In this document: one piece after another, positions 26,600-33,509 of the stretch
How the letters are laid out: the number at the start of each line of letters is the position of its first letter
Position numbering within the stretch: position 1 is the first letter of the stretch
Source: SMWD01 sp002729875
Lineage (GTDB): Bacteria; Pseudomonadota; Gammaproteobacteria; Steroidobacterales; GCA-2729495
Length of the DNA: 64,000 bases
Reading direction: 5' to 3'
Assembly: GCA_036010905.1 (NCBI GenBank)
Contig: DASCMH010000009.1
Coordinates: 62,001-126,000 of the forward strand
Program-made: the position numbers and the translations under genes
The notes under the pieces: generated by a model
Told to the model about the DNA's origin: nothing
What the model saw: the letters and a program-made list of their open reading frames with translations, nothing else
The model's database searches: none

Positions 26600-28042
26600 T
26601 CAGGTCACTTCCATCGCCAGGTTCGGTTTCTCGGCCAAAGGCAAGGTTACCCAGAAAGTACTGCCTTGATCAGGGTAACTTTCAACACCAATACGCCCGC
26701 CCATTAATTCAATTAATTCTTTTGAGATAACAAGGCCAACACCTGAGCCATCCACTGAATGCTTGTGCTCATTCAAGCGACCAAAAGGTATGAATAAATT
26801 GCTTTGCTGCTTTTTTGAAATACCGATGCCGGTATCCCTGATATCTACTCGCAAAAAGTTTTTGTCCACCGGCGCCACTTGAAGAAATACCTTACCTGAA
26901 GGCCGATTGTATTTTAATGCGTTAGCGAGCAAATTGAGCAAAACCTGTTTCAGGCGTAATTTGTCGGCAGACACGAAAGCAGCCTTTTGAATATTATTTA
27001 CAAACTCAATACTATAATTTATTTGCAACGGTTTGATAAGCTGTAGACATTCGAGTACAAGCGCTGACAATTCAACACATTGTGTGTCAAGTTTAATTTT
27101 TCCCGCCTCGATACTGGCCAGATCAAGCAACTGGTTGATCAGTTCCAGCAGATGGTCTCCCGCAGCGTGGATTTCTTGATACATCGGCAGATTTTGCGAA
27201 TCCTCAGGATTATCTATCTCAAGAATCTGTGAAAAACCTATAATTGAATTTAACGGCGTTCTGAGTTCATGACTCATGTTGGCCAAAAAAGTCGTCTTGG
27301 CACGGTTTGCTGCCTCGGCAGCATCTCGCGCAATCCTCAATTGATCCTGTGCCAATTGCTGTTCCCGGACTTCGCTCTGAATCTGCTTTGACATGAGATT
27401 AAAAGCTCTTGTTGTCGCTGCAATTTCATCATTACCTTTGACCTGGATCTGATGGCCCAGATCACCCGCTGCTATGGCATTGGTTGCCTCAGTCAGCCTG
27501 CTCAGCTGACGCGTAAGGTAGGTTCCCAAAAAGAAGGAAAATAACGCAACCAGCACAATCTCTACAGCAGCAATAAAAATTGCACGTTGTTCTGCTTCGA
27601 GCATAAAACTGCGCAATCGACTTCTGTCAAAACCGATCTGTACTTTGCCGTAAACAATGCCAGCGACCTCAATGGCGATTTCAGAACCAAATATGTCGCC
27701 ATCTTTATCCTGGATTGTTGCCGCAATCTCACCAGGTGTGATTAAAATTTCGTCTTGGCCTCGTTGTGCCAGCATCCTTCCATCTATATCCACTACAGAA
27801 GCGAAAACAATGTCAGGATTTGATATCACGGCATCAACAATGCTTTCGAGTGATGCCAGGTCAGATGCAAGCAACGCATCCTTGCTTGCAGTTGCAAAAA
27901 GGGTTGTTGCGGTAGTTACTCTATCGTTCAGCTGCTTTTGGCTAGCCCCTTTAAAATAAGCCAGCGTGGTGGTAATCAATAGCGTCAGCAGTACTGCTTC
28001 AATGAGGCCTATGCCAAGGATAGTTTTTAATCGAAAAGACAC
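26600..28042 (-). CDS. Membrane sensor histidine kinase with HAMP domain
   Basis: Kinase of 480 residues: N-terminal membrane helix (IGLIEAVLLTLLITTTLAYF), a periplasmic sensor domain of about 130 residues, a second helix (AIFIAAVEIVLVALFSFFLG), HAMP, then HisKA with the histidine in FLANMSHELRTPLN and HATPase_c (LLNLLANALKYN, DTGIGI, GSGVGLVISKEL). It begins only 3 bp after the stop of a PhnD-like periplasmic protein gene, so the binding protein is likely its ligand-sensing partner. The response regulator follows. Confidence 0.93.
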   Translation of the reverse strand: MSFRLKTILGIGLIEAVLLTLLITTTLAYFKGASQKQLNDRVTTATTLFATASKDALLASDLASLESIVDAVISNPDIVFASVVDIDGRMLAQRGQDEILITPGEIAATIQDKDGDIFGSEIAIEVAGIVYGKVQIGFDRSRLRSFMLEAEQRAIFIAAVEIVLVALFSFFLGTYLTRQLSRLTEATNAIAAGDLGHQIQVKGNDEIAATTRAFNLMSKQIQSEVREQQLAQDQLRIARDAAEAANRAKTTFLANMSHELRTPLNSIIGFSQILEIDNPEDSQNLPMYQEIHAAGDHLLELINQLLDLASIEAGKIKLDTQCVELSALVLECLQLIKPLQINYSIEFVNNIQKAAFVSADKLRLKQVLLNLLANALKYNRPSGKVFLQVAPVDKNFLRVDIRDTGIGISKKQQSNLFIPFGRLNEHKHSVDGSGVGLVISKELIELMGGRIGVESYPDQGSTFWVTLPLAEKPNLAMEVT

Positions 28043-28045
28043 ATC

Positions 28046-28885
28046 CTAATTTTTGCCTATTTCGTCGGCAGTTGGAAGTGCCCCAATGCCCAGATCACGA
28101 ATATCATCCCAATCGCTATCCTCAGCACTTTCCCAACCCTTTATCTTCAAACGTCCCAGATGCTCATTTCCGGTATCAGAGTTCTCAAGATCAACCAGAA
28201 CCGAGAGCAGTCGACCACTGAAATACTCGCTAATACGTGGGTGCGCTGCAATGGCATGAGGTGTGTAGCCCTCTGAAAACCACAAGATCTCCAATTGGTC
28301 TGCGAACTTTTTATCAGCCGCCCGGAGCGTTCGAATAACGCCGCCGCCTGCAGGGAATAGCCCCCTGGCGACGTTCTGATAGACCGAGTCGTGAGAAGAC
28401 ACATAGCGTGGCGTAATATTTATATTTCTTTTTTTAAATTCAGCCCTTGGCAGCACACTTGCAGCAAAAGCTGCAGGTGATGGAAAAGCCAGCGTGCTGT
28501 TTTCGAGTTGTTCAAGACTAAAAATATCTGCTGCTTTATGTTTGACGACAATACCGACAATACTTTTATCCCTTGCCTTTGCCAGCGCCCTATAGCCTGG
28601 GGAGTTGTTGAATACTACAAAATGATGAGGATTCATATAGGCAAAATCATACACACCAGCTTCCAACTGTTTTTCAAATTCCGGGATATTCGGTGCTGTC
28701 TTAAAGCGCATCTCTACCCCAAGTTCCTTAGACAAATCTGACAACAGCGGCCCCCAGGTCTGGGCAAGAGTACTGGCGGACTGCTGGGGCACGACCCCAA
28801 ACAGATATGTTTCTGCCTCCGCAGATAACGCAGTCGGCGTAACAAGGGAGAGCATGAGAAAAATCAATTGGTTCTTAACAGGCAT
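28046..28885 (-). CDS. PhnD-like periplasmic substrate-binding protein, probable sensor partner
   Basis: Secreted protein of 279 residues: signal peptide (LIFLMLSLVTPTALSAEA) and the phosphate/phosphite/phosphonate-binding fold of the PhnD family (FGVVPQQSA, YDFAYMNPHHFVVFN, LAFPSPAAFAAS). No ABC permease or ATPase lies nearby. The gene is joined directly to a membrane kinase and an OmpR regulator, the layout known from sensory systems such as AioX-AioS-AioR, where a PhnD-like protein binds arsenite and signals to the kinase. The ligand here is unknown; an oxyanion is the first guess. The ATG at 28885 is preferred to a GTG 12 bases upstream. Confidence 0.88.
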   Translation of the reverse strand: MPVKNQLIFLMLSLVTPTALSAEAETYLFGVVPQQSASTLAQTWGPLLSDLSKELGVEMRFKTAPNIPEFEKQLEAGVYDFAYMNPHHFVVFNNSPGYRALAKARDKSIVGIVVKHKAADIFSLEQLENSTLAFPSPAAFAASVLPRAEFKKRNINITPRYVSSHDSVYQNVARGLFPAGGGVIRTLRAADKKFADQLEILWFSEGYTPHAIAAHPRISEYFSGRLLSVLVDLENSDTGNEHLGRLKIKGWESAEDSDWDDIRDLGIGALPTADEIGKN

Positions 28886-28940
28886 GGAAGTTACCACCGT
28901 AAAATAGAAAATTATAAAAAAGGATATTTCATGGTGGTCT

Positions 28941-30182
28941 TCAGAATGGCCATTTGGCTATCAGCCAGAATTTGGTCACATCGGGCATGCTGTTTTTACC
29001 GCTAAAGTAAGCAACTGCCGCCTCAATCTTCATTGAGCGCCAGATAGTTGCTCGCCCTCGCAGGTCAAATTCTGCCCCATAGGCATCCCCATGAATATCT
29101 GCCTTGAATTTATGGTAGCTAAGATCGATAGAGCCGGCTTTGACGTTTAATGGCAAGATAAAGGTGAGATAGTGGTCAATGACGCCGTTTTTCGGCGTTT
29201 TTGTGAACTGATCTGCCAACCCCTGAAAACCATGCTTGCGTCCGTAAGGGGTTTGAAAGCCGGCTTCGCCGTCACCTTCTAATTTTGCATAACCAGCCTT
29301 GAGGTCGAAAAGTTTGAGCTTTAGCTTCGCCTCCAGCGCAAGATAATCGAGACCAACATGTGCCGGATTATTTTTATAGTCTGTTTGATGTGCGTACTCC
29401 ACAGAAATTTTTGTGTTCAACTCCCCGAAGCGCTTTACTCCTTCATACCTCGTGCCGAAAATTCTCAGGGAGTTTATTGGCACCTGGGGAGATTCGATAA
29501 GGTAGCTATAACCAGATAATTTGTGTTTGTTTGACGCACTAAAGGTGGCGGCCAACAGATGTGTATTCCCTGTTATATCTCCTTTCGGACTATCATCACC
29601 AAGAGGGGTATGCACTTCATCGACAAATACGTAGTCAAGAGCAAAAAAATCAACGGGTTTTATGGTTGCACGAATAGCGTCATAGGTTTGTTCATTCAAG
29701 CGGTGACGCGCCGATCCAATGAACCTGCCATTAACCAGGTCCATTTTTTGCCGACCCAACTTGAGTGCAAATAACTCATTTTCATAGCGAGCCCACGCCT
29801 GATTTATTTCTTCGGACTCCGGATCCGCAACCACAGGCCACAAGGTCTTTGAGTTTGTCTTGCTGTTGAAATCACCGAGTTTCGTGTCAACAACGGCTTC
29901 ACCTTCAAGCAGAACTGAGAATTTCCTGAAGCCGAGCCTGACACCCAGGCGCAGGTCGAATACCTGCGCATTTGCATTGTGATCGAAATTTTCCTGATTA
30001 ACGACCTCTGACTTGTAAGTCACCCGCCCCATGGGTTCAATAGTTAACTTGTCGGTCTCTGACTCATCAAGAGCAAAAGCCAGGGGCGAGCTGAACAAAG
30101 CCAGCAATGCCAAACACAGGTTTACGGCTTTCCGGCACGCAGCATATTTTTTTAAATTTAGAGCAACGTACAATTTATACAT
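28941..30182 (-). CDS. Outer-membrane beta-barrel protein, alginate-export (AlgE)-like family
   Basis: Protein of 413 residues with an N-terminal signal peptide (LCLALLALFSSPLAFA) and alternating-residue beta strands through to a C-terminal KFWLIAKWPF ending in phenylalanine. Segments such as WARYENELFALKLGRQKMDLVNGRF fit the alginate-export family of outer-membrane channels. It is the first gene of the leftward group channel-PhnD protein-kinase-regulator, 55 bp before the PhnD gene, so the channel may let in the ligand that is sensed. The start codon lies inside a duplicated 20-bp sequence (30177-30218), and a decayed copy of the gene's own 5' region lies just upstream. Confidence 0.85.
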   Translation of the reverse strand: MYKLYVALNLKKYAACRKAVNLCLALLALFSSPLAFALDESETDKLTIEPMGRVTYKSEVVNQENFDHNANAQVFDLRLGVRLGFRKFSVLLEGEAVVDTKLGDFNSKTNSKTLWPVVADPESEEINQAWARYENELFALKLGRQKMDLVNGRFIGSARHRLNEQTYDAIRATIKPVDFFALDYVFVDEVHTPLGDDSPKGDITGNTHLLAATFSASNKHKLSGYSYLIESPQVPINSLRIFGTRYEGVKRFGELNTKISVEYAHQTDYKNNPAHVGLDYLALEAKLKLKLFDLKAGYAKLEGDGEAGFQTPYGRKHGFQGLADQFTKTPKNGVIDHYLTFILPLNVKAGSIDLSYHKFKADIHGDAYGAEFDLRGRATIWRSMKIEAAVAYFSGKNSMPDVTKFWLIAKWPF

Positions 30183-30218
30183 AATAAGGCCTATTCTAAT
30201 ACATAATAAGGCCTATTC
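30177..30218 (-). repeat. Exact 20-bp tandem repeat spanning the channel gene's start codon
   Basis: Identical 20-mers at 30177-30196 and 30199-30218 with a 22-bp period. Read leftward, each copy ends in an ATG. The one at 30182 opens the channel gene. The upstream one (30204) opens a two-codon frame Met-Tyr that stops at TAG. The channel gene therefore has a duplicated initiation region, perhaps left by the same event that left the pseudogene upstream. Confidence 0.85.
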
Positions 30219-30300
30219 GTTGTGGTTAAAATATTCCTGAATTAACGACCACCGGCATGCCGGTTACTCGCTCTATGGATTCAATGGTGAACTTGAGCAT
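30216..30300 (-). pseudogene. Decayed 5' fragment of a second copy of the channel gene
   Basis: Read leftward from ATG at 30300 the DNA encodes KFTIESIERVT then VVN, matching KLTIEPMGRVT then VVN at about residues 45-64 of the intact channel. One extra base then shifts the frame; if it is removed the match goes on as NQEYFNHNE against NQENFDHNA. In its present frame the fragment stops at TAA (30226-30228). The similarity is also plain in the bases and covers about 85 bp. It runs straight into the tandem repeat before the intact gene. I read it as the remnant of a tandem gene duplication. Confidence 0.75.
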
Positions 30301-30603
30301 GCCCAGGCAGACAACGGACAACACAATTTATTGGCCGCTCAAAGCACCTCAAAATTATGGAACTTGCAGGCTGAGATATTTTCTAATATCCGCATCGTTG
30401 TGTAAAGTTTTTTCAGCTGACCGCTGCAACGCATTCAAGACCCGGCGAGAGTCACGATAAACGAGGGAGAAAATCATGTTTTTTTATCAGGCATTTTTTG
30501 ATAAATTCATGCATTGAGAGAGCTTTTTATGCTGAAAAATGCCGCCAGAGTTCTGCTCGCAAAGAATCCGGAAATGAATTTAATTTTTTAAAGATTACCT
30601 AGT
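30301..30603. other. Intergenic DNA without recognised gene
   Basis: About 300 bp of AT-rich sequence between the channel-gene remnant and a rightward receiver gene. It should hold divergent promoters. I see no conserved motif, RNA gene or longer reading frame. Confidence 0.5.
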
Positions 30604-31017
30604 GTGTTGCAAGTGGCGACTAAAATTTTAATTGTAGATGATTTAGCAACCAATCTTCTTCTACTTGAGATAGGTTTAAAACAAGACGGACTTGAATTTG
30701 TCCGTGCTTATGATGGAGCGCAGGCACTCGAATTAAGCCGAGAGAGCGAATATGCGCTTATCCTGATGGATATCAGGATGCCGGTAATGAGTGGATCAGA
30801 AGCAATAGAGGCGATAAGGAACGAACCTGAAAACCCGAATAACAACACACCGATCATTATCATCACAGCAGATCAAAGCACCATTATTAACAGTCAAAAT
30901 TACGCTTTGGATGTTCTGGAATTTATCTCTAAGCCGATTGACATATTTTATTTGAGAACCAAAGTCGGCAATATCCTCGATGCCTATAGACGCACGCGCA
31001 GTCTTAGTGGCGCCTGA
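30604..31017 (+). CDS. Single-domain response regulator
   Basis: Receiver-only protein of up to 137 residues with DD in the acidic pocket (ILIVDDLATN), phospho-acceptor in ALILMDIRMPVMSG, and lysine in FISKPID. The sequence resembles receivers of hybrid kinases, as in the kinase at 20378-22177. There is no ATG near the beginning: GTG 30604, TTG 30607 and GTG 30613 are all possible starts and no strong ribosome-binding site decides between them. It stands alone on its strand, away from an obvious kinase, at the end of the signalling block. Confidence 0.8.
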   Translation: MLQVATKILIVDDLATNLLLLEIGLKQDGLEFVRAYDGAQALELSRESEYALILMDIRMPVMSGSEAIEAIRNEPENPNNNTPIIIITADQSTIINSQNYALDVLEFISKPIDIFYLRTKVGNILDAYRRTRSLSGA

Positions 31018-31217
31018 TTTATCTGCTGGTGTCAGCATCAGGCCAGGTCATTTCCAGAGGTTTGTGATGGCGCTTGCCCTTGGAAAGGGCCTTTTACGGC
31101 TGCAAGCTTCCCCGTCAACGGGACAGTTCAAAACTCTGGTTTTCGGCCTTTTTCACTTGTCTGCGAAATATTGCAAACGGTAGCGACCCCGATTCAGAGT
31201 TTACTTTGGATTACCCG

Positions 31218-31236
31218 TGGCAGGTTACCTGCCACC
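31218..31236. repeat. 19-bp palindrome over the end of the DUF3106 gene
   Basis: GTGGCAGGT and ACCTGCCAC are perfect inverted copies around a single central base, and the stop codon of the leftward gene lies inside. In RNA this gives a 6-bp stem with a 7-base loop. No U-run follows, so terminator function is unproven. Confidence 0.4.
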
Positions 31237-31713
31237 GGAAGGCGGCGGCTTCAGCCTTTGAATTTGCCGGGGCGCACGATTGCGCTGCTCGGGTGTCATA
31301 TTATCCCAGCGCCGCCGTAACTGCTTGCGGCGTTCAGGGGGTAACTTGCGAAAGCGCTGAAAATTATTCCTAATCCTGATCTGTTCTGCCGACGACATCT
31401 GGTGATAGCTATTGAATTGTCGCCTGACTCGCCGTCGTTGGTCCGGTGAAAGTTTCTGCCACTTGCGTAACCGTCCGCGTGCCTGCTTGCGCTGTTTCGG
31501 CGTCATGTTGAGCCAGCGATTCGCTCCGCTCGCCAGGCGCAGGCGCCGTTCAGCAGGCAACGTGTCCCAATCTGCTGAGAATTGTTGTAATACGCGCTGC
31601 TGATCGCCGCTGAGCTGGCCCCAGGCCGGCGGCGCAACGTCGTCCGCATATACGGTGCCGGCTGCCACTAGTGCCAGCAGCAGGCTAATCCGTATCAAGT
31701 TATTCAAGTTCAC
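31225..31713 (-). CDS. DUF3106-family exported protein
   Basis: Protein of 162 residues with a signal peptide (ISLLLALVAAGTVYA) and a very basic mature part made of repeated motifs of the type LPPERRKQLRRRW, MTPKQRKQARGRL and LSPDQRRRVRRQF, typical of DUF3106. The function of the family is not known. It is the last gene of an ECF sigma-factor operon (sigma, DUF3619-like protein, small acidic protein, this one), an arrangement common in gammaproteobacteria. Its start overlaps the preceding stop codon as ATGA. The strongly basic protein follows a strongly acidic one, so the two may interact. Confidence 0.85.
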   Translation of the reverse strand: MNLNNLIRISLLLALVAAGTVYADDVAPPAWGQLSGDQQRVLQQFSADWDTLPAERRLRLASGANRWLNMTPKQRKQARGRLRKWQKLSPDQRRRVRRQFNSYHQMSSAEQIRIRNNFQRFRKLPPERRKQLRRRWDNMTPEQRNRAPRQIQRLKPPPSGGR

Positions 31714-31931
31714 CGACCATTCTCCTGATCATCACGTTTTTCGCCCGATGCCCTCTCACCAAGGTCAACAATGGAGGGAAAACTGTCGAAAAATTCCTGC
31801 CATTCATCACTCTCACCCTCCCAGCTGCCGAGAAATTCGAGCAACTCCTCATCGGGCAACCCGGGCTCGTCACTCGCCAGGGCGGCACAACCAACTCCGG
31901 CGAGCAGGTGCAACATGATGCGCACACTCAT
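31710..31931 (-). CDS. Small acidic exported protein of the sigma-factor operon
   Basis: Protein of 73 residues starting at the ATG at 31931, which overlaps the stop of the preceding gene as TGATG. A short hydrophobic N-terminus (IMLHLLAGVGCAAL) looks like a signal or lipoprotein leader (possible lipobox LAGVGC). The mature part is rich in Glu and Asp (DEELLEFLGSWEGESDEWQEFF). Similar short proteins occur at this place in sigma/DUF3619/DUF3106 operons of related bacteria. No function is known. Confidence 0.75.
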   Translation of the reverse strand: MSVRIMLHLLAGVGCAALASDEPGLPDEELLEFLGSWEGESDEWQEFFDSFPSIVDLGERASGEKRDDQENGR

Positions 31932-32365
31932 CAACCAATAGTCTCCAGTTCATCTTCGGGCAGCCATATAAAAAACTCGAGCTCCTCGTACATTGCAAGG
32001 TCACCATCGGCAAACAGCAACTCGATATCAATTGCCTCATCGACAACGATTCCGTCGGCCATCAGCGAGATGTCGCCACCCGGCTCGGGTACCCTTCCCT
32101 GCCATAAGCTGACGGTGACGACTGCCACCATCGCGGCCGCAGCAACCGATAACCATTGCCACCGGTTACCATAAATTTTTCCGGTTGCCGGATGATCGAT
32201 AGTATCCAGTGCTGTCTGACGAGCACGGTTCAGGCGGGACAGCGTTGCCGAATCGAGTTTGTCCACACTATTGCGCAGCTCATTGCCAACCCGTGCCGCA
32301 AACTCTTCATCAGCATGCTGTAATTTGTCCGTATCTGTCTTCACCGTATCAGCCCTCTCCAGCAC
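31931..32365 (-). CDS. DUF3619-like single-pass membrane protein, possible anti-sigma factor
   Basis: Protein of 144 residues: an N-terminal cytoplasmic helical region (AARVGNELRNSVDKLDSATLSRLNRARQ), one membrane helix (WLSVAAAAMVAVVTVSLW) and an acidic periplasmic tail. Topology and position directly behind an ECF sigma gene, with a 17-bp overlap, fit an anti-sigma role, but the classical zinc-binding anti-sigma motif is absent. The assignment to the DUF3619 type is by layout and the DKLD...LSRLNRAR segment. Confidence 0.75.
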   Translation of the reverse strand: MLERADTVKTDTDKLQHADEEFAARVGNELRNSVDKLDSATLSRLNRARQTALDTIDHPATGKIYGNRWQWLSVAAAAMVAVVTVSLWQGRVPEPGGDISLMADGIVVDEAIDIELLFADGDLAMYEELEFFIWLPEDELETIG

Positions 32366-32969
32366 AATCTTCCCAGTGCACCCCTACCGTAGCACGAAGA
32401 CTCCGAACCGCGCGTGAGTAATGCGTCTTGACGCTGCCATCCGAACAACCCATCGCTTTTGCAGTCGAGGCAACATCCATACATTCGACCGTCCGCAACA
32501 AGAATGCCTGCTGTTGCCGCGCGGGTAACTGATGCACCGCATCTTCCAACGCACTCATCGCATCATCGAGCGCCAGTTGATGATCAGGCTGTACTGCCGC
32601 CAAGTCGGGCGCCTGCGCGATTGGGTCGATTGCTTCATCGTCATCAGACCGACTAAACCATGCAAGCACGCGACGTCTAACTGACTGATGCCGCTGGTGG
32701 TCGCGGATACGATTCTGCAAAATCCGAAAGAATATCGGTGCCCACTCCACTTCCGGCCGCCGGGCGTAAGACCGCACCAGCCGAATCATCGCATCCTGCA
32801 CGATATCCAGCGCATCGTCGGTATCACGTACCGCGATCCTGGCGATACAAAATGCTCGCTGCTCGACAGCGGACAAAAACCGATCCATCGCACGGCGTTG
32901 GTCCAGCGTTCTATCCTCCTGCTCACGGCCCTGGCCGCTGTGTGTCATTGTCAAAAGATATGTACTCAT
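32349..32969 (-). CDS. ECF-type RNA polymerase sigma factor
   Basis: Sigma-70-family protein of 206 residues. Region 2 is seen in AFCIARIAVRDTDDALDIVQDAMIRLV and region 4 in LPARQQQAFLLRTVECMDVASTAKAMGCSDGSVKTHYSRA. Spacing and size fit the ECF group. It heads a four-gene leftward operon with a membrane protein and two exported proteins, so it probably responds to an envelope signal. Met 1 at 32969 or Met 8 at 32948 may be the start. The stretch ahead of the gene (from 32970) should hold its promoter. Confidence 0.9.
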   Translation of the reverse strand: MSTYLLTMTHSGQGREQEDRTLDQRRAMDRFLSAVEQRAFCIARIAVRDTDDALDIVQDAMIRLVRSYARRPEVEWAPIFFRILQNRIRDHQRHQSVRRRVLAWFSRSDDDEAIDPIAQAPDLAAVQPDHQLALDDAMSALEDAVHQLPARQQQAFLLRTVECMDVASTAKAMGCSDGSVKTHYSRAVRSLRATVGVHWEDCAGEG

Positions 32970-33461
32970 AATATATGCTGTGTTACCTGTGATGTTGAGT
33001 CCTGATGCAAAACACTGTCGCTAATACCGACAGCGACCAGCCGCACAAAACCCGCCTGCTACCTTATATAACGACCAACCGGTCAAACGGTTGACACTGA
33101 TCCGGGAAAAATGAACGGTTGCAAACCTCCAGTTATACACAAGGATTCAATAATGGCTTGACCTTAGAGCGCTTTTGCCTTGCAATGCCTTACAAAAAAA
33201 TTATAAGCAACTGATTTACTTGAATATTAATTAAATAGATCAATTTTTAATCAGAATGAATCGATCCCCCGGCCGACACAATATTCAGCCTGTCCCGTAC
33301 TCGTTATCCACAGATTTATACACAGGTTATGTGGAAAACCTGGCGCCAGAAATACTGTCTGGCAGCAATTCTGCCGGCCTTAGCTCCGCAGCCAAAGGGC
33401 CTGACCGGCAACATCCTGCACGCCGACCTGGCCACACCGCAGCGGTGAAAACCCCGTTGGC
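32970..33461. other. Intergenic region with AT-rich stretch and DnaA boxes
   Basis: About 490 bp without a gene. It contains the promoter side of the sigma operon, an AT-rich stretch around 33185-33256 and the DnaA-box cluster listed separately. Three GATC sites occur. I see no reading frame or RNA worth calling. Confidence 0.6.
33133..33338. promoter_or_regulatory. Cluster of four DnaA-box matches
   Basis: TTATACACA at 33133-33141, TTATCCACA at 33304-33312, TTATACACA at 33316-33324 and TTTTCCACA on the minus strand at 33330-33338 all fit TTWTNCACA; one is the perfect consensus. Three of them fall within 35 bp and the fourth lies on the other side of an AT-rich stretch. This is the pattern of a replication origin or a DnaA-controlled region. 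No dnaA, gidA, parA or other usual origin neighbour is in the window. Confidence 0.55.
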
Positions 33462-33495
33462 AAAAAAAAGACCCGCAGCCAGTTAGCCGCGGGTC
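33462..33495 (-). terminator. Rho-independent terminator of the DUF5666-like lipoprotein gene
   Basis: Stem GACCCGC/GCGGGTC (33470-33476 with 33489-33495), 12-base loop, followed in the leftward direction by eight U residues (A-run at 33462-33469). It lies 15 bp beyond the stop codon at 33510. Confidence 0.9.
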
Positions 33496-33509
33496 AACGG
33501 GGGGAATGC

